DNA from: Burkholderia cepacia
Lineage (GTDB): Bacteria; Pseudomonadota; Gammaproteobacteria; Burkholderiales; Burkholderiaceae
Direction: 5' to 3'
NCBI RefSeq assembly: GCF_001039005.1
Contig: NZ_LDWR01000011.1
Location: 1-64,000, forward strand
Length of the DNA stretch: 64,000 nucleotides
Translations under genes and position numbers: made by a program
The notes under the pieces: model-generated
Told to the model about the DNA's origin: nothing
Database searches by the model: none
The model's input: the letters and a program-made list of their open reading frames with translations, nothing else
Shown here: positions 36,049 through 43,826 of the stretch, piece by piece
How the letters are laid out: each line of letters starts with the position of its first letter
Position numbering within the stretch: position 1 is the first letter of the stretch

Positions 36049-36651
36049 ATGAAGACCGATACAGAATCCCATCAGCGGATGGCCGAACGCCGCCGCGCCG
36101 GCCACGAGAAGAAGCAGGCCGCCGCCACCCACGAAAAGGGCCTGCTGATGGTCCACACCGGCAACGGCAAGGGCAAGAGCACGGCCGCGTTCGGCATGGC
36201 CGTGCGCGTGCTCGGCCACGGCATGCGGCTCGGTGTCGTGCAGTTCATCAAGGGGGCGCTGCATACGTCCGAGCGCGACTTCCTCGGCGCCGTCGCGGAA
36301 TGCGACTTCGTGACGATGGGCGACGGCTACACGTGGAACACGCAGAACCGCGACGCCGACATCGCGACCGCGCGCAAGGGCTGGGACGAGGCGCGCCGGA
36401 TGATCGAAAGCGGCGACTACCGGATGGTGATTCTCGACGAGCTGAACACCGTGCTGAAGTACGAATACCTGCCGCTCGACGAAGTGCTCGCGACGTTCGT
36501 CGCGCGCCCGGACTCGGTGCACGTCGTCGTCACCGGGCGCCACGCGCCCGATGCGCTGATCGACGCGGCCGATCTCGTCACAGAAATGCGGCTCGTCAAG
36601 CATCCGTACAAGGAGCAAGGCGTGAAGGCGCAGCGCGGCGTGGAGTTTTGA
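36049..36651 (+). CDS. cobO: Corrinoid adenosyltransferase
   Basis: CobO/BtuR attaches the adenosyl group of ATP to reduced cobalt corrinoids. The 200-residue protein has the P-loop VHTGNGKGKSTAAFGMA near residue 35, QFIKGALHTSERDFL, and ILDELNTVLKYEYLPLDEV followed by VTGRHAPDALIDAADLVTEM, the family core. The C-terminal HPYKEQGVKAQRGVEF is the typical tail. It is third in the rightward operon cobA-cobE-cobO-cobB. Confidence 0.97.
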   Translation: MKTDTESHQRMAERRRAGHEKKQAAATHEKGLLMVHTGNGKGKSTAAFGMAVRVLGHGMRLGVVQFIKGALHTSERDFLGAVAECDFVTMGDGYTWNTQNRDADIATARKGWDEARRMIESGDYRMVILDELNTVLKYEYLPLDEVLATFVARPDSVHVVVTGRHAPDALIDAADLVTEMRLVKHPYKEQGVKAQRGVEF

Positions 36652-36653
36652 GC

Positions 36654-37958
36654 GTGCCGGCCTGCCCCGCGCTGTTCGTCAGCGCGCCCGCGTCCGGCCA
36701 GGGCAAGACGTCGGTGACGGCCGGCCTCGCGCGGCTGCACCGCCGGCTCGGCCGCCGCGTGCGCGTGTTCAAGACCGGCCCCGATTTTCTCGATCCGATG
36801 CTGCTCGAACGCGCGAGCGGCGCGCCCGTGCATGCGCTCGACCTCGGGATGGTCGGCGAGGCCGGCTGCCGCGCGCTGCTGGCCGATGCCGCGCGCGAGG
36901 CGGACCTGATCCTGATCGAGGGCGTGATGGGGTTGTTCGACGGCACGCCGAGCAGCGCCGACCTCGCGGCCGCGTTCGGTGTGCCGGTCGTCGCGGTGAT
37001 TTCCGCGAAATCGATGGCACAGACGTTCGCGGCGATCGCGTTCGGGCTCGCGCGGTTCCGGCCGGGGCTGCCGTTTCACGGCGTGCTGGCGAACCGAGTC
37101 GGCTCGGCACGGCATGCGGAACTGCTGCAACAGGCGCTGCCCGCCGACCTGCGCTGGCTCGGGCACGTGCCGGCCGATGCGGGCATCGCGCTGCCTGAAC
37201 GGCATCTCGGCCTGCACCAGCCGGCCGACATCGGCGATCTCGATGCGCGGCTCGAGCGCGCGGCCGACGTGCTTGCGCAAACGGCGCTCGCCGAATTGCC
37301 GCCGGCCGTCGCGTTCGCGGAACCGGGTGTCGCGGCGCCGCTGCCGCGTGCGCTCGCCGGCAAGCGGATCGCGGTCGCGCGCGATGCGGCGTTCTCGTTC
37401 ATTTATCCGGCGAATCTTGCGTTGCTCGACGCGCTCGGCGCGCAGTTGCGATTCTTCTCGCCGCTCGCGGACGAGAGCGTGCCGGACGATTGCGACGCGC
37501 TGTTCCTGCCGGGCGGTTATCCGGAACTGCATGCGGCGACGCTCGCGGCGAATGCCGCGACCGCCAGCACGATCCGCGCGCACGCGGCGGCCGGCCGGCC
37601 GATCGTCGCGGAATGCGGGGGAATGGTGTATCTGTGTGAATCGCTGACCGATGTGGACGGCGCTACGACGCCGATGCTCGGCCTGCTGCCGGGCCACGCG
37701 ACGATGCAGCGCCGGTTCGCGGCGCTCGGCATGCAGCGGCTCGATACGCGCACGGGGCCGATGCGCGGCCATACGTTCCACTATTCGCGGCTCGCGACGC
37801 CGCTGGAGCCGGTCGCGAACGCCGTGCGCCCCGACGGCGCGCCGGGCAGCGGCGAAGCCGTCTATCGCAGCGGCGCGGTGGTCGCGACGTACATGCACAT
37901 GTACTGGCCGTCGAATCCGGATGTGGTCGTGGCTTTGTTCAGCGGGGAAGCGTTCTAG
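36654..37958 (+). CDS. cobB: Hydrogenobyrinic acid a,c-diamide synthase
   Basis: CobB amidates the a and c acetates using glutamine and ATP. The 434-residue protein has an N-terminal P-loop (SAPASGQGKTSVTAGLARL), FKTGPDFLDPMLLERAS and ILIEGVMGLFDG, and a C-terminal glutaminase domain with LPGGYPELHA and the catalytic cysteine in AECGGMVYLCES; a late HTFHYSRL supplies a histidine. A GTG start at 36654 is chosen because GGAG lies eight bases upstream. It is the last gene of the operon. Confidence 0.95.
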   Translation: MPACPALFVSAPASGQGKTSVTAGLARLHRRLGRRVRVFKTGPDFLDPMLLERASGAPVHALDLGMVGEAGCRALLADAAREADLILIEGVMGLFDGTPSSADLAAAFGVPVVAVISAKSMAQTFAAIAFGLARFRPGLPFHGVLANRVGSARHAELLQQALPADLRWLGHVPADAGIALPERHLGLHQPADIGDLDARLERAADVLAQTALAELPPAVAFAEPGVAAPLPRALAGKRIAVARDAAFSFIYPANLALLDALGAQLRFFSPLADESVPDDCDALFLPGGYPELHAATLAANAATASTIRAHAAAGRPIVAECGGMVYLCESLTDVDGATTPMLGLLPGHATMQRRFAALGMQRLDTRTGPMRGHTFHYSRLATPLEPVANAVRPDGAPGSGEAVYRSGAVVATYMHMYWPSNPDVVVALFSGEAF

Positions 37959-38049
37959 ATCGATCGATGCCGCGCGCGGATCGAGGCGGCACAGGTCAAG
38001 CCGGGATTCCGAACCGCTTTGCAACGATTGTGCCACTCGACGTGCGCGG

Positions 38050-38349
38050 CTATAGATGTCGTTCGATATCCATCCGTTGATGCAAGACCCGAATCACATC
38101 GATCGCGTCGTCCGTTTCGCGATAGAACACGACGTGAGAGCCAACCGCGTACCTGAAATATCCATCCCGAACAATGCAAGTTCGACCGGCCTTCTTGCCG
38201 TGCGCCAGCGCTTCCATCGTCCCGATCAGATCGCGGTGGTAGTGGTCTGCCTGCGCGAGCGACCAATGCTCGGCGGTATAACGCCAAATGTCTTCGAGAT
38301 CGAGTTCGGCCAGTGGTGTCAGCCGGAGCTGCTTGCCTTTAACCGCCAT
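38050..38349 (-). CDS. parE: ParE-type toxin (RelE/ParE family)
   Basis: The 99-residue protein reads LTPLAELDLEDIWRYTAEHW at the N-terminus and FRYAVGSHVVFYRETDDAID then VIRVLHQRMDIERHL at the end, the classic ParE pattern. ParE toxins usually inhibit DNA gyrase. The ATG at 38349 overlaps the antitoxin gene by 11 bases, so the pair is co-translated. The longer frame from 38415 would run into parD and is rejected. Confidence 0.92.
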   Translation of the reverse strand: MAVKGKQLRLTPLAELDLEDIWRYTAEHWSLAQADHYHRDLIGTMEALAHGKKAGRTCIVRDGYFRYAVGSHVVFYRETDDAIDVIRVLHQRMDIERHL

Positions 38350-38584
38350 GCGTGGCCCGCATGCGGACCAGGAAGGCCTCGCTGTCGAATGGCTTGGGCG
38401 CCCCTGATGCCTCACCGGCCTTCAACGCTTCTTGCAACGCACGCATTTGCGTTTCGTGCGACTCGAGGAGCCGCAAACCGGCTCGCACGACGTCGCTTGC
38501 GGAACCGTATCGCCCCGATTGCACTTGAGCGTCGACAAATTCGGCAAAGTGGTCGCCCAGGGAAACGGATGTGTTTCGCGACAT
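38339..38584 (-). CDS. parD: ParD-type antitoxin
   Basis: The 81-residue protein begins MSRNTSVSLGDHFAEFVDAQ, a ribbon-helix-helix DNA-binding domain, with YGSASDVVRAGLRLLESHE typical of ParD. The C-terminal part would wrap the toxin. A near-perfect AAGGAGGT precedes the ATG. It presumably represses the operon at the palindrome 30 bases upstream. Confidence 0.92.
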   Translation of the reverse strand: MSRNTSVSLGDHFAEFVDAQVQSGRYGSASDVVRAGLRLLESHETQMRALQEALKAGEASGAPKPFDSEAFLVRMRATHGG

Positions 38585-38609
38585 GAGTCACCTCCTTTTC
38601 AATGCAATC

Positions 38610-38630
38610 ATCATATACCAAAATTTGGTA
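38610..38630 (-). promoter_or_regulatory. parDE operator and -10 box
   Basis: TACCAAAATTTGGTA (38616-38630) is an inverted repeat with seven-base perfect arms around one central base. On the minus strand it runs directly into TATGAT (38615-38610), a good -10 for parD, so ParD bound there would block transcription. The -35 (TGCAAA region) is weak. Confidence 0.65.
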
Positions 38631-38704
38631 CATTTTGCATTCGGACGCCGTGGCGCCCTTGCCGATGTCCGGCCCGCACCGCATGCGTTACCACCTTCGT
38701 CAGG

Positions 38705-39244
38705 TCAGGGTTTTTCGCGGCCCGGCGCTTCCGAACGCGAAGTCCGAATCACGGTGCCGTCAGGCGAGAAATGCGCGTTGAACATTGCGTCGCCCGATAC
38801 GCCGCCCTCGGCCCAGTGCCAGCTCCACACCTCTTCATGGCTCAACGCGTATTGCGCGATCTCGGTCGGCTTGCCGAGCAGTTGCCGCACGTCGTCCTTC
38901 GACATCCCCGGCACGACCTTCGCGATGTTCGCCGCCGTCAGCGCCTGCGTGATCGACACGAGCCGGCCGTCGGGCCCGAAATCGAGCATGTAGGTACTCG
39001 TGCCGTACGGTCCACGCGGATACTCGAACCGCTGCGAGCCGTCGTCGCCCTGCCTGACCATCTCGGGCTTGCCTGCCTGGCGAAGCACGTCCTCGGTCGT
39101 CGAGACGCCCGGCTGCAGGTTGCCGAACGCCATCGGATCGGGCTTGATCGCATTCACCGCGTCAGCCACTTTCTGGTCGTCACACCCGGCTGCCAGAACG
39201 CCGACCGCACAGGCCGTCAGCACGGTCAGAAGCTGTTTTCGCAT
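38705..39244 (-). CDS. OmlA/BamE-like outer-membrane lipoprotein
   Basis: The 179-residue protein begins MRKQLLTVLTACAVGVLAAG followed by the lipobox cysteine, so it is a lipoprotein. The mature part holds two SmpA/OmlA-like segments: LQPGVSTTEDVLRQAGKPE and VVPGMSKDDVRQLLGKPTEI, each with a G-x-(S/T)-x2-(D/E)-V pattern seen in BamE-type folds. The first binds a motif like that of the BamE family, but this is longer than BamE. An upstream ATG at 39262 is also possible. Its function is unknown. Confidence 0.8.
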   Translation of the reverse strand: MRKQLLTVLTACAVGVLAAGCDDQKVADAVNAIKPDPMAFGNLQPGVSTTEDVLRQAGKPEMVRQGDDGSQRFEYPRGPYGTSTYMLDFGPDGRLVSITQALTAANIAKVVPGMSKDDVRQLLGKPTEIAQYALSHEEVWSWHWAEGGVSGDAMFNAHFSPDGTVIRTSRSEAPGREKP

Positions 39245-39418
39245 TTCGTCCACACCTGTATTCATCGAGCCGATCCGGCGTCGCGCGCAGCGTAGCACGC
39301 GACCTGTTCAGCCGATGTCAAGGAGCGTCAAATCAGCGTGTGCGGTCCGCGCGCGTCCGATTTCGTGGGCGCGCACGCACACACCGGGCGGCGGTCGCCA
39401 TGCCGCCGCGCCTCTGCG

Positions 39419-40582
39419 TCAAACCAGAAACGCCTCGGCCAGCTTGACCCAGTAAGAAGCGCCGGTCGGCAGCGCGGCATCGTTGAAGTCGTAGCCCGGG
39501 TTGTGAACCATGCAGCCGCCCTCCCCGTCGCCATTGCCGATGATCAGATAGCTGCCCGGCCGTTTCTCGAGCAGGAACGCGAAATCCTCGCTGCCGGTCA
39601 GCGGCACCATCCCGTCGATCAGGTTCGCGTCGCCCACCCACTCGCGTGCGACGCCGCGCGCAAACGCGGTCATCTCCTCATCGTTGACGAGCACCGGGTA
39701 GCGGCGCTGATAGTCGATCGTCGCGGTGGCGCCGAACACGGCCGCCTGCGCATGCACGACTTCCTTGATGCGTGTCTCGAGCAGGTCCCGCACCTCGGGC
39801 TTCAGCGCGCGCACGGACAGGCGCATCTGCGCGCGATCGGGAATCACGTTCGGCGCCTCGCCCGCGTGGATCGCGCCGACCGTGACGATCGCCATGTCGA
39901 GCGGCGACACGTTGCGCGACACGATCGTCTGCAACGCCAGCACGATCTGCGCGCACACGACGACGGGATCGATCGCCTTGTGCGGCACCGCGCCGTGGCC
40001 GCCGCGGCCCTGCACATCGATGGTCACGGTATCCGACGACGCCATGAACGGCCCCGACAGGAAGCCGAATTTTCCGGTCGGGAAGCCCGGCATGTTGTGC
40101 ATCGCGAAGATCGCATCGCACGGGAACAGCTCGAACAGCCCGTCGTCGAGCATCTTCTTCGCACCGCCGAGCCCTTCCTCGGCCGGCTGGAAAATCAGGT
40201 TCAGCGTGCCCGAGAAGCGGCGCTCGCGGGCGAGATGCTTCGCGGCCGCGAGCAGCATCGCCGTGTGGCCGTCGTGACCGCACGCATGCATCTTGCCGGC
40301 GATCGTGCTCTGGTACGGCAGGCCCGTCGACTCGTGGATCGGCAGCGCGTCCATGTCGGCGCGCAGGCCGAGGCGCTGCGTGCCGTCGCCTGCCTTCAGC
40401 TGCGCGACGACGCCCGTGCCGCCTAACCCGCGATGCACCGTGTAGCCCCACGACTGCAGTTGCTCCGCGACGAGGTCGCTCGTCGCGAATTCCTCGAAGC
40501 CCAGTTCGGGATGGGCATGGATGCGGTGCCGGATCTCGATCATTTCGTCGGCAAGGCCTGCGGGAATCACGCTGTGCGTCAT
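39419..40582 (-). CDS. M20 family amidohydrolase (hippurate hydrolase-like)
   Basis: The 387-residue enzyme hydrolyses N-acyl amino acids or similar amides using two metals. RHRIHAHPELGFEE opens the family; MHACGHDGHTAMLL and FQPAEEGLGGAKKML hold metal ligands and the catalytic glutamate; GRGGHGAVPHKAIDPV is the dimerisation domain; and VPLTGSEDFAFLLEKRPGSY is near the end. AGGAG lies upstream of ATG 40582. The longer frame from 40798 has no homology. The natural substrate is unknown. Confidence 0.92.
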   Translation of the reverse strand: MTHSVIPAGLADEMIEIRHRIHAHPELGFEEFATSDLVAEQLQSWGYTVHRGLGGTGVVAQLKAGDGTQRLGLRADMDALPIHESTGLPYQSTIAGKMHACGHDGHTAMLLAAAKHLARERRFSGTLNLIFQPAEEGLGGAKKMLDDGLFELFPCDAIFAMHNMPGFPTGKFGFLSGPFMASSDTVTIDVQGRGGHGAVPHKAIDPVVVCAQIVLALQTIVSRNVSPLDMAIVTVGAIHAGEAPNVIPDRAQMRLSVRALKPEVRDLLETRIKEVVHAQAAVFGATATIDYQRRYPVLVNDEEMTAFARGVAREWVGDANLIDGMVPLTGSEDFAFLLEKRPGSYLIIGNGDGEGGCMVHNPGYDFNDAALPTGASYWVKLAEAFLV

Positions 40583-40844
40583 GGGGTCGTCTCCTGTGTC
40601 CGGTGGGGAATACGCAGCCAAGGATAGTCGGTTAGACGGCAACCGGGCAGACGGAAAGTCGTCACGGTAGCAACTGACAGTTGCCGTTTCGAGGCGTGAC
40701 ACGCGGTAAGCACAGTCCGGCCATCCGGACGACTGCCGCTCGCTACGCGGGCATGTGAAACTTCGATTTTCCGCGTATAAGGATCCGGCGATGGCCACTG
40801 AGATATCGAGAATATCGCCTGTTCATCAAAGACTTGCGAAGGGT

Positions 40845-40899
40845 TGTTCATTTTTTGACGTTTGTACATTTTTTGTGTACGCTGACAAAAAAGTGAACA
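40845..40899 (+). promoter_or_regulatory. Promoter with nested inverted repeats upstream of the AbiE-like pair
   Basis: Outer arms TGTTCATTTTTTG (40845-40857) and CAAAAAAGTGAACA (40886-40899) are complementary apart from one base; inner arms GTACA (40864-40868) and TGTAC (40876-40880) lie between them. TTGACG at 40855-40860 with TACGCT at 40878-40883 (17-base spacer) can serve as promoter. The AT-rich site stands out and fits negative autoregulation by the AbiEi protein. The remainder of 40583-40913 holds no gene. Confidence 0.65.
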
Positions 40900-40913
40900 G
40901 ACGACCCGCTCCG

Positions 40914-41987
40914 ATGCCCAAGAACGCCACCCTCCCGATGTCGGAACAGCACGTGCTCGACGAAGCGTGCGCCGCATTCGAACGCGCGACGCGGCGCTTC
41001 AAGGCGCGGCCCGTGCGCGTGCCGGCCGCGTACAACGCGCGTGCCGACGCGATGATCCGCTTCGACGTCGCCGGGCAGGCATTCGAGATGCCGGTCGCCG
41101 TGAGCCTGCGTGTCGAATCGCTGCCGGGCGCGCTCGCGGAATTGCGCCGCCGCGGCGGCGCTGCCCCGATGCCTGGCGAGCGGCCGCTGATGCTGGTCGC
41201 GCCGTATCTTTCGGCCGAGCAGGCTGCCGGCCTGACCGACCAGGGCATTCCGTTTCTCGACACCGCCGGCAACGCATGCCTGATTCAGCCGGAGGCAACC
41301 GTGATGATCGCGGGCCGGCCGAAACCCGCACGCGCGCCACGGCGGCAGGCATCGCGCGCGACGACGCCGAAGGGACTGGCCGTGATGTTCGCGCTCGCGA
41401 CGCAGCCGGGACTCATCGCGCAGCCGTATCGGGGGATCGCCGCCGCGTCGGGCGTCGCGCTCGGCACGGTCAATCTCGCGATGGACGATCTGATCGCGCG
41501 CGGCCTCGTCGGGCAGCGTCGCAACGGCGAGCGCCTGATTCCCGACTGGCCGCGCTTCGTGCAGGAGTGGGTCGCGCTGTACCCGAGCCGCTTGCGCGCG
41601 AAACTGCCGAGCCGCCGGTTTACCGGCCTCGCGCCCGACTGGTGGCGCGGTTTCGATTTCGCGGCATTCGATGCGCGGCTTGGCGGCGAGCCGGCGGCCG
41701 ACCTGCTGACGCACGATCTGAAGCCGGCCGCGATTACCGTCTATACGCACGGCGCGGTGCCCAACCGCCTGCTGCTCAAGGCTCGCCTGCGCCCGGACGA
41801 ACACGGCGACGTCGAATTCCTCGAAGCGTTCTGGCCGCACTCGCCTGCGCTCGACTGGCACGAGCAGGATGTGCCGCTCGTGCCGCCGCTCCTGATCTAC
41901 GCGGATCTCGTCTCGTCCGGGGACAGCCGCAACCTTGCCGCCGCCGAACGGATCCATGACCGATACCTCGCCCACCCGCCCGCTTGA
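40914..41987 (+). CDS. AbiEi-like type IV antitoxin / regulator
   Basis: The product has 357 residues from ATG 40914; an upstream ATG at 40755 would place the operator inside the gene and is rejected. The centre reads TTPKGLAVMFALATQPGLIA then YRGIAAASGVALGTVNLAMD, a winged-helix region; the C-terminus (LLTHDLKPAAITVYTHGAVP and FLEAFWPHSP) resembles the AbiEi antitoxin-like family. In known AbiE systems the antitoxin represses its operon and counters the toxin without a stable complex. It overlaps the next gene by 32 bases. Confidence 0.75.
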   Translation: MPKNATLPMSEQHVLDEACAAFERATRRFKARPVRVPAAYNARADAMIRFDVAGQAFEMPVAVSLRVESLPGALAELRRRGGAAPMPGERPLMLVAPYLSAEQAAGLTDQGIPFLDTAGNACLIQPEATVMIAGRPKPARAPRRQASRATTPKGLAVMFALATQPGLIAQPYRGIAAASGVALGTVNLAMDDLIARGLVGQRRNGERLIPDWPRFVQEWVALYPSRLRAKLPSRRFTGLAPDWWRGFDFAAFDARLGGEPAADLLTHDLKPAAITVYTHGAVPNRLLLKARLRPDEHGDVEFLEAFWPHSPALDWHEQDVPLVPPLLIYADLVSSGDSRNLAAAERIHDRYLAHPPA

Positions 41988-42861
41988 AGTCGATCCACGC
42001 CGGCCGCTCGAGCCGGTGGCGGTCGCGCTGCTGCAAGCGGTCGGCACGGCCTGCGCGCGCCTCGACGCGGCTTTCGTCGTCGCTGGCGCAACCGCGCGCG
42101 ACATCCTGATGTGGCACGTGCACGGCATCCGGCCGGTGCGCGCGACACGGGACGTCGACATCGCGGTGTGCGCGGTGAGCTGGCCATTCCACGCGCATCT
42201 CGTCGATGAACTCGTCGCGACCGGGCAATTCACGCGCGCACCGAAACAGCAGCAGAAACTGCTGTTCGAGAGCGGAACGCACGGTTTTCGCACCGAGCTC
42301 GATCTCGTGCCGTTCGGGCCGCTCGAAACGCCGCCGGGCGAGATCGTGTGGCCGCCGGGCGGCGAATTCGTGCTGAACGTGCTCGGGTTCCAGGAAGCGG
42401 TCGACACCGCACAGCCGGTGTCGATCGACGCGCGCACCGTGGTGCCGGTGGCCAGCCTGCCGGCGCTCGCGCTGCTGAAGCTGCTCGCATGGAAGGACCG
42501 GCGCGCGCGCCAGAACAGCGACGCGTACGACCTGCTGTTCCTGCTGCGGAATTTTCACGACGCCGGCAATCGCGAACGTATCTGGGATGCCGCGCCGGAC
42601 CTGCTCGAGATGCACGCGTTCCAGCCGGGTCTTGCCGCCGCCGCGCTGCTCGCACGCGATGCGACACGGATCGCGTTGCCGCAAACGCGCGACGCCATCC
42701 GCGCGTTGCTGTCCGACGAAGCGACTTACACGGCACTCGGCCAGGATCTGCTGGCACGCGCATTCGCACAGTTGCCGGGCGAATTCAGCGATGACGCCGA
42801 CCGGTACCTCGACGCGTTCCGCCACGCCTTTCTCGTTGATCCGCCGGCCCCGCCCGCGTGA
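41956..42861 (+). CDS. AbiEii-like nucleotidyltransferase toxin
   Basis: The 301-residue protein belongs to the AbiEii/AbiGii nucleotidyltransferase group. VVAGATARDI and RATRDVDIAV form the nucleotidyltransferase core with paired aspartates, TELDLVPFG supplies the third, and LLKLLAWKDRRARQNSDAYD gives the lysine and aspartates of the C-terminal part. Characterised relatives block translation by modifying tRNA. The ATG at 41956 overlaps the antitoxin gene by 32 bases. Confidence 0.8.
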   Translation: MTDTSPTRPLEVDPRRPLEPVAVALLQAVGTACARLDAAFVVAGATARDILMWHVHGIRPVRATRDVDIAVCAVSWPFHAHLVDELVATGQFTRAPKQQQKLLFESGTHGFRTELDLVPFGPLETPPGEIVWPPGGEFVLNVLGFQEAVDTAQPVSIDARTVVPVASLPALALLKLLAWKDRRARQNSDAYDLLFLLRNFHDAGNRERIWDAAPDLLEMHAFQPGLAAAALLARDATRIALPQTRDAIRALLSDEATYTALGQDLLARAFAQLPGEFSDDADRYLDAFRHAFLVDPPAPPA

Positions 42862-42909
42862 CGCGCCGCTGCAAAACAGCCACGCCACCAAGCTTTCGCC
42901 CCGCTGCGC

Positions 42910-43326
42910 TCAGGCCGCCCAGTCTTCGAGCGACAACCCGGCGACCCGGCCGAATTCGCGACCGTTGTTCGTGACGAGCACCGCGCCGGCCGCGATCGCA
43001 TGTCCGGCGATCGACGCATCGTTCGCGCCGATCGGCGTGCCGCGCGCGGCGAGATCGGCACGAATCGCGGCCGTTGCATCGACGGCCGCCGTATCCCACG
43101 ACAGCACGCCATCCAGCCGCGACACAAAGGCCGTCACGAGTTCCGCATGCTTCGGCGACGCTTTCCTGCCGACCGCGCCGAACCGCATTTCGGCATAGGT
43201 AATCGCCGATACGACGATCCGGTGCTGCGCATTGACGCACGACTGCAACCGCGACAGCACCACGGGTGGCCGCTCGCGCATGATGAACGAACAGATGTTC
43301 GTATCGAGCATATAGAGTGTCGTCAC
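42910..43326 (-). CDS. vapC: VapC-type PIN ribonuclease toxin
   Basis: The 138-residue protein has YMLDTNICSFIMRERP (first Asp), SAITYAEMRFGAVGR (conserved Glu), GANDASIAGHAIAAGAVLVT (third Asp) and NNGREFGRVAGL, the full PIN catalytic set. VapC toxins cut tRNA or rRNA. A GTG start at 43326 makes a four-base GTGA overlap with vapB and is preferred over the ATG at 43311. Confidence 0.93.
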   Translation of the reverse strand: MTTLYMLDTNICSFIMRERPPVVLSRLQSCVNAQHRIVVSAITYAEMRFGAVGRKASPKHAELVTAFVSRLDGVLSWDTAAVDATAAIRADLAARGTPIGANDASIAGHAIAAGAVLVTNNGREFGRVAGLSLEDWAA

Positions 43327-43586
43327 CGGCCGGACTCCGTCGACTCGGCGGCATCGCCGGACAGGTCGAAGCGACCGGACTCGATGACGGCCGGGCGTTC
43401 GGCGAGAAAGTCGGTGTCGGCCAGCGGTTCGTTCGCGAACGAGATCCACGTGGGGCGCACCGGCCGCAGCAGCAGCGTGTCGCCCTCGCGGCGGATCTCG
43501 AGTTCCGTCACGCCCTCGAACTCCATGTCCTTCGGGATGCGGATTGCCTGGTTACGGGCGTTCTTGAAAATGGAAACGGTGCGCAT
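43323..43586 (-). CDS. vapB: VapB-type antitoxin
   Basis: The 87-residue protein starts MRTVSIFKNARNQAIRIPKD, a swapped-hairpin AbrB/MazE DNA-binding fold typical of VapB, followed by MEFEGVTELEIRREGDTLLL; the acidic C-terminus would neutralise the toxin. GGAG lies eight bases before the ATG at 43586. The upstream open frame to 43808 would swallow the promoter and is rejected. Confidence 0.92.
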   Translation of the reverse strand: MRTVSIFKNARNQAIRIPKDMEFEGVTELEIRREGDTLLLRPVRPTWISFANEPLADTDFLAERPAVIESGRFDLSGDAAESTESGR

Positions 43587-43615
43587 GAGCCACTCCACGG
43601 GAGTACGATGCGCCC

Positions 43616-43643
43616 ATTCTAGGCATATGCCGGCATATGTCAA
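43616..43643 (-). promoter_or_regulatory. vapBC promoter with overlapping palindromic operator
   Basis: On the minus strand a perfect TTGACA (43643-43638) is followed after 16 bases by TAGAAT (43621-43616). The 16-base perfect palindrome CATATGCCGGCATATG (43624-43639) covers the spacer and the edge of the -35, an ideal site for VapB autorepression. Confidence 0.8.
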
Positions 43644-43826
43644 TATTGAGGGGCGCGAATCGGGCGTCGCGTCCCATGCTGTAGCGGGTGTTTTTGCCAT
43701 GTCGTCGTGCCTGTCGTCGATGAGGAGAGCGATCCATTCTTCACGACGCAGGCCGCGCGGTCCATATCCCGGACGGCCGATGCAGGCGCGACGCAGGGCC
43801 GCGCGCATCGTCGCCCGCCCGCCTCG

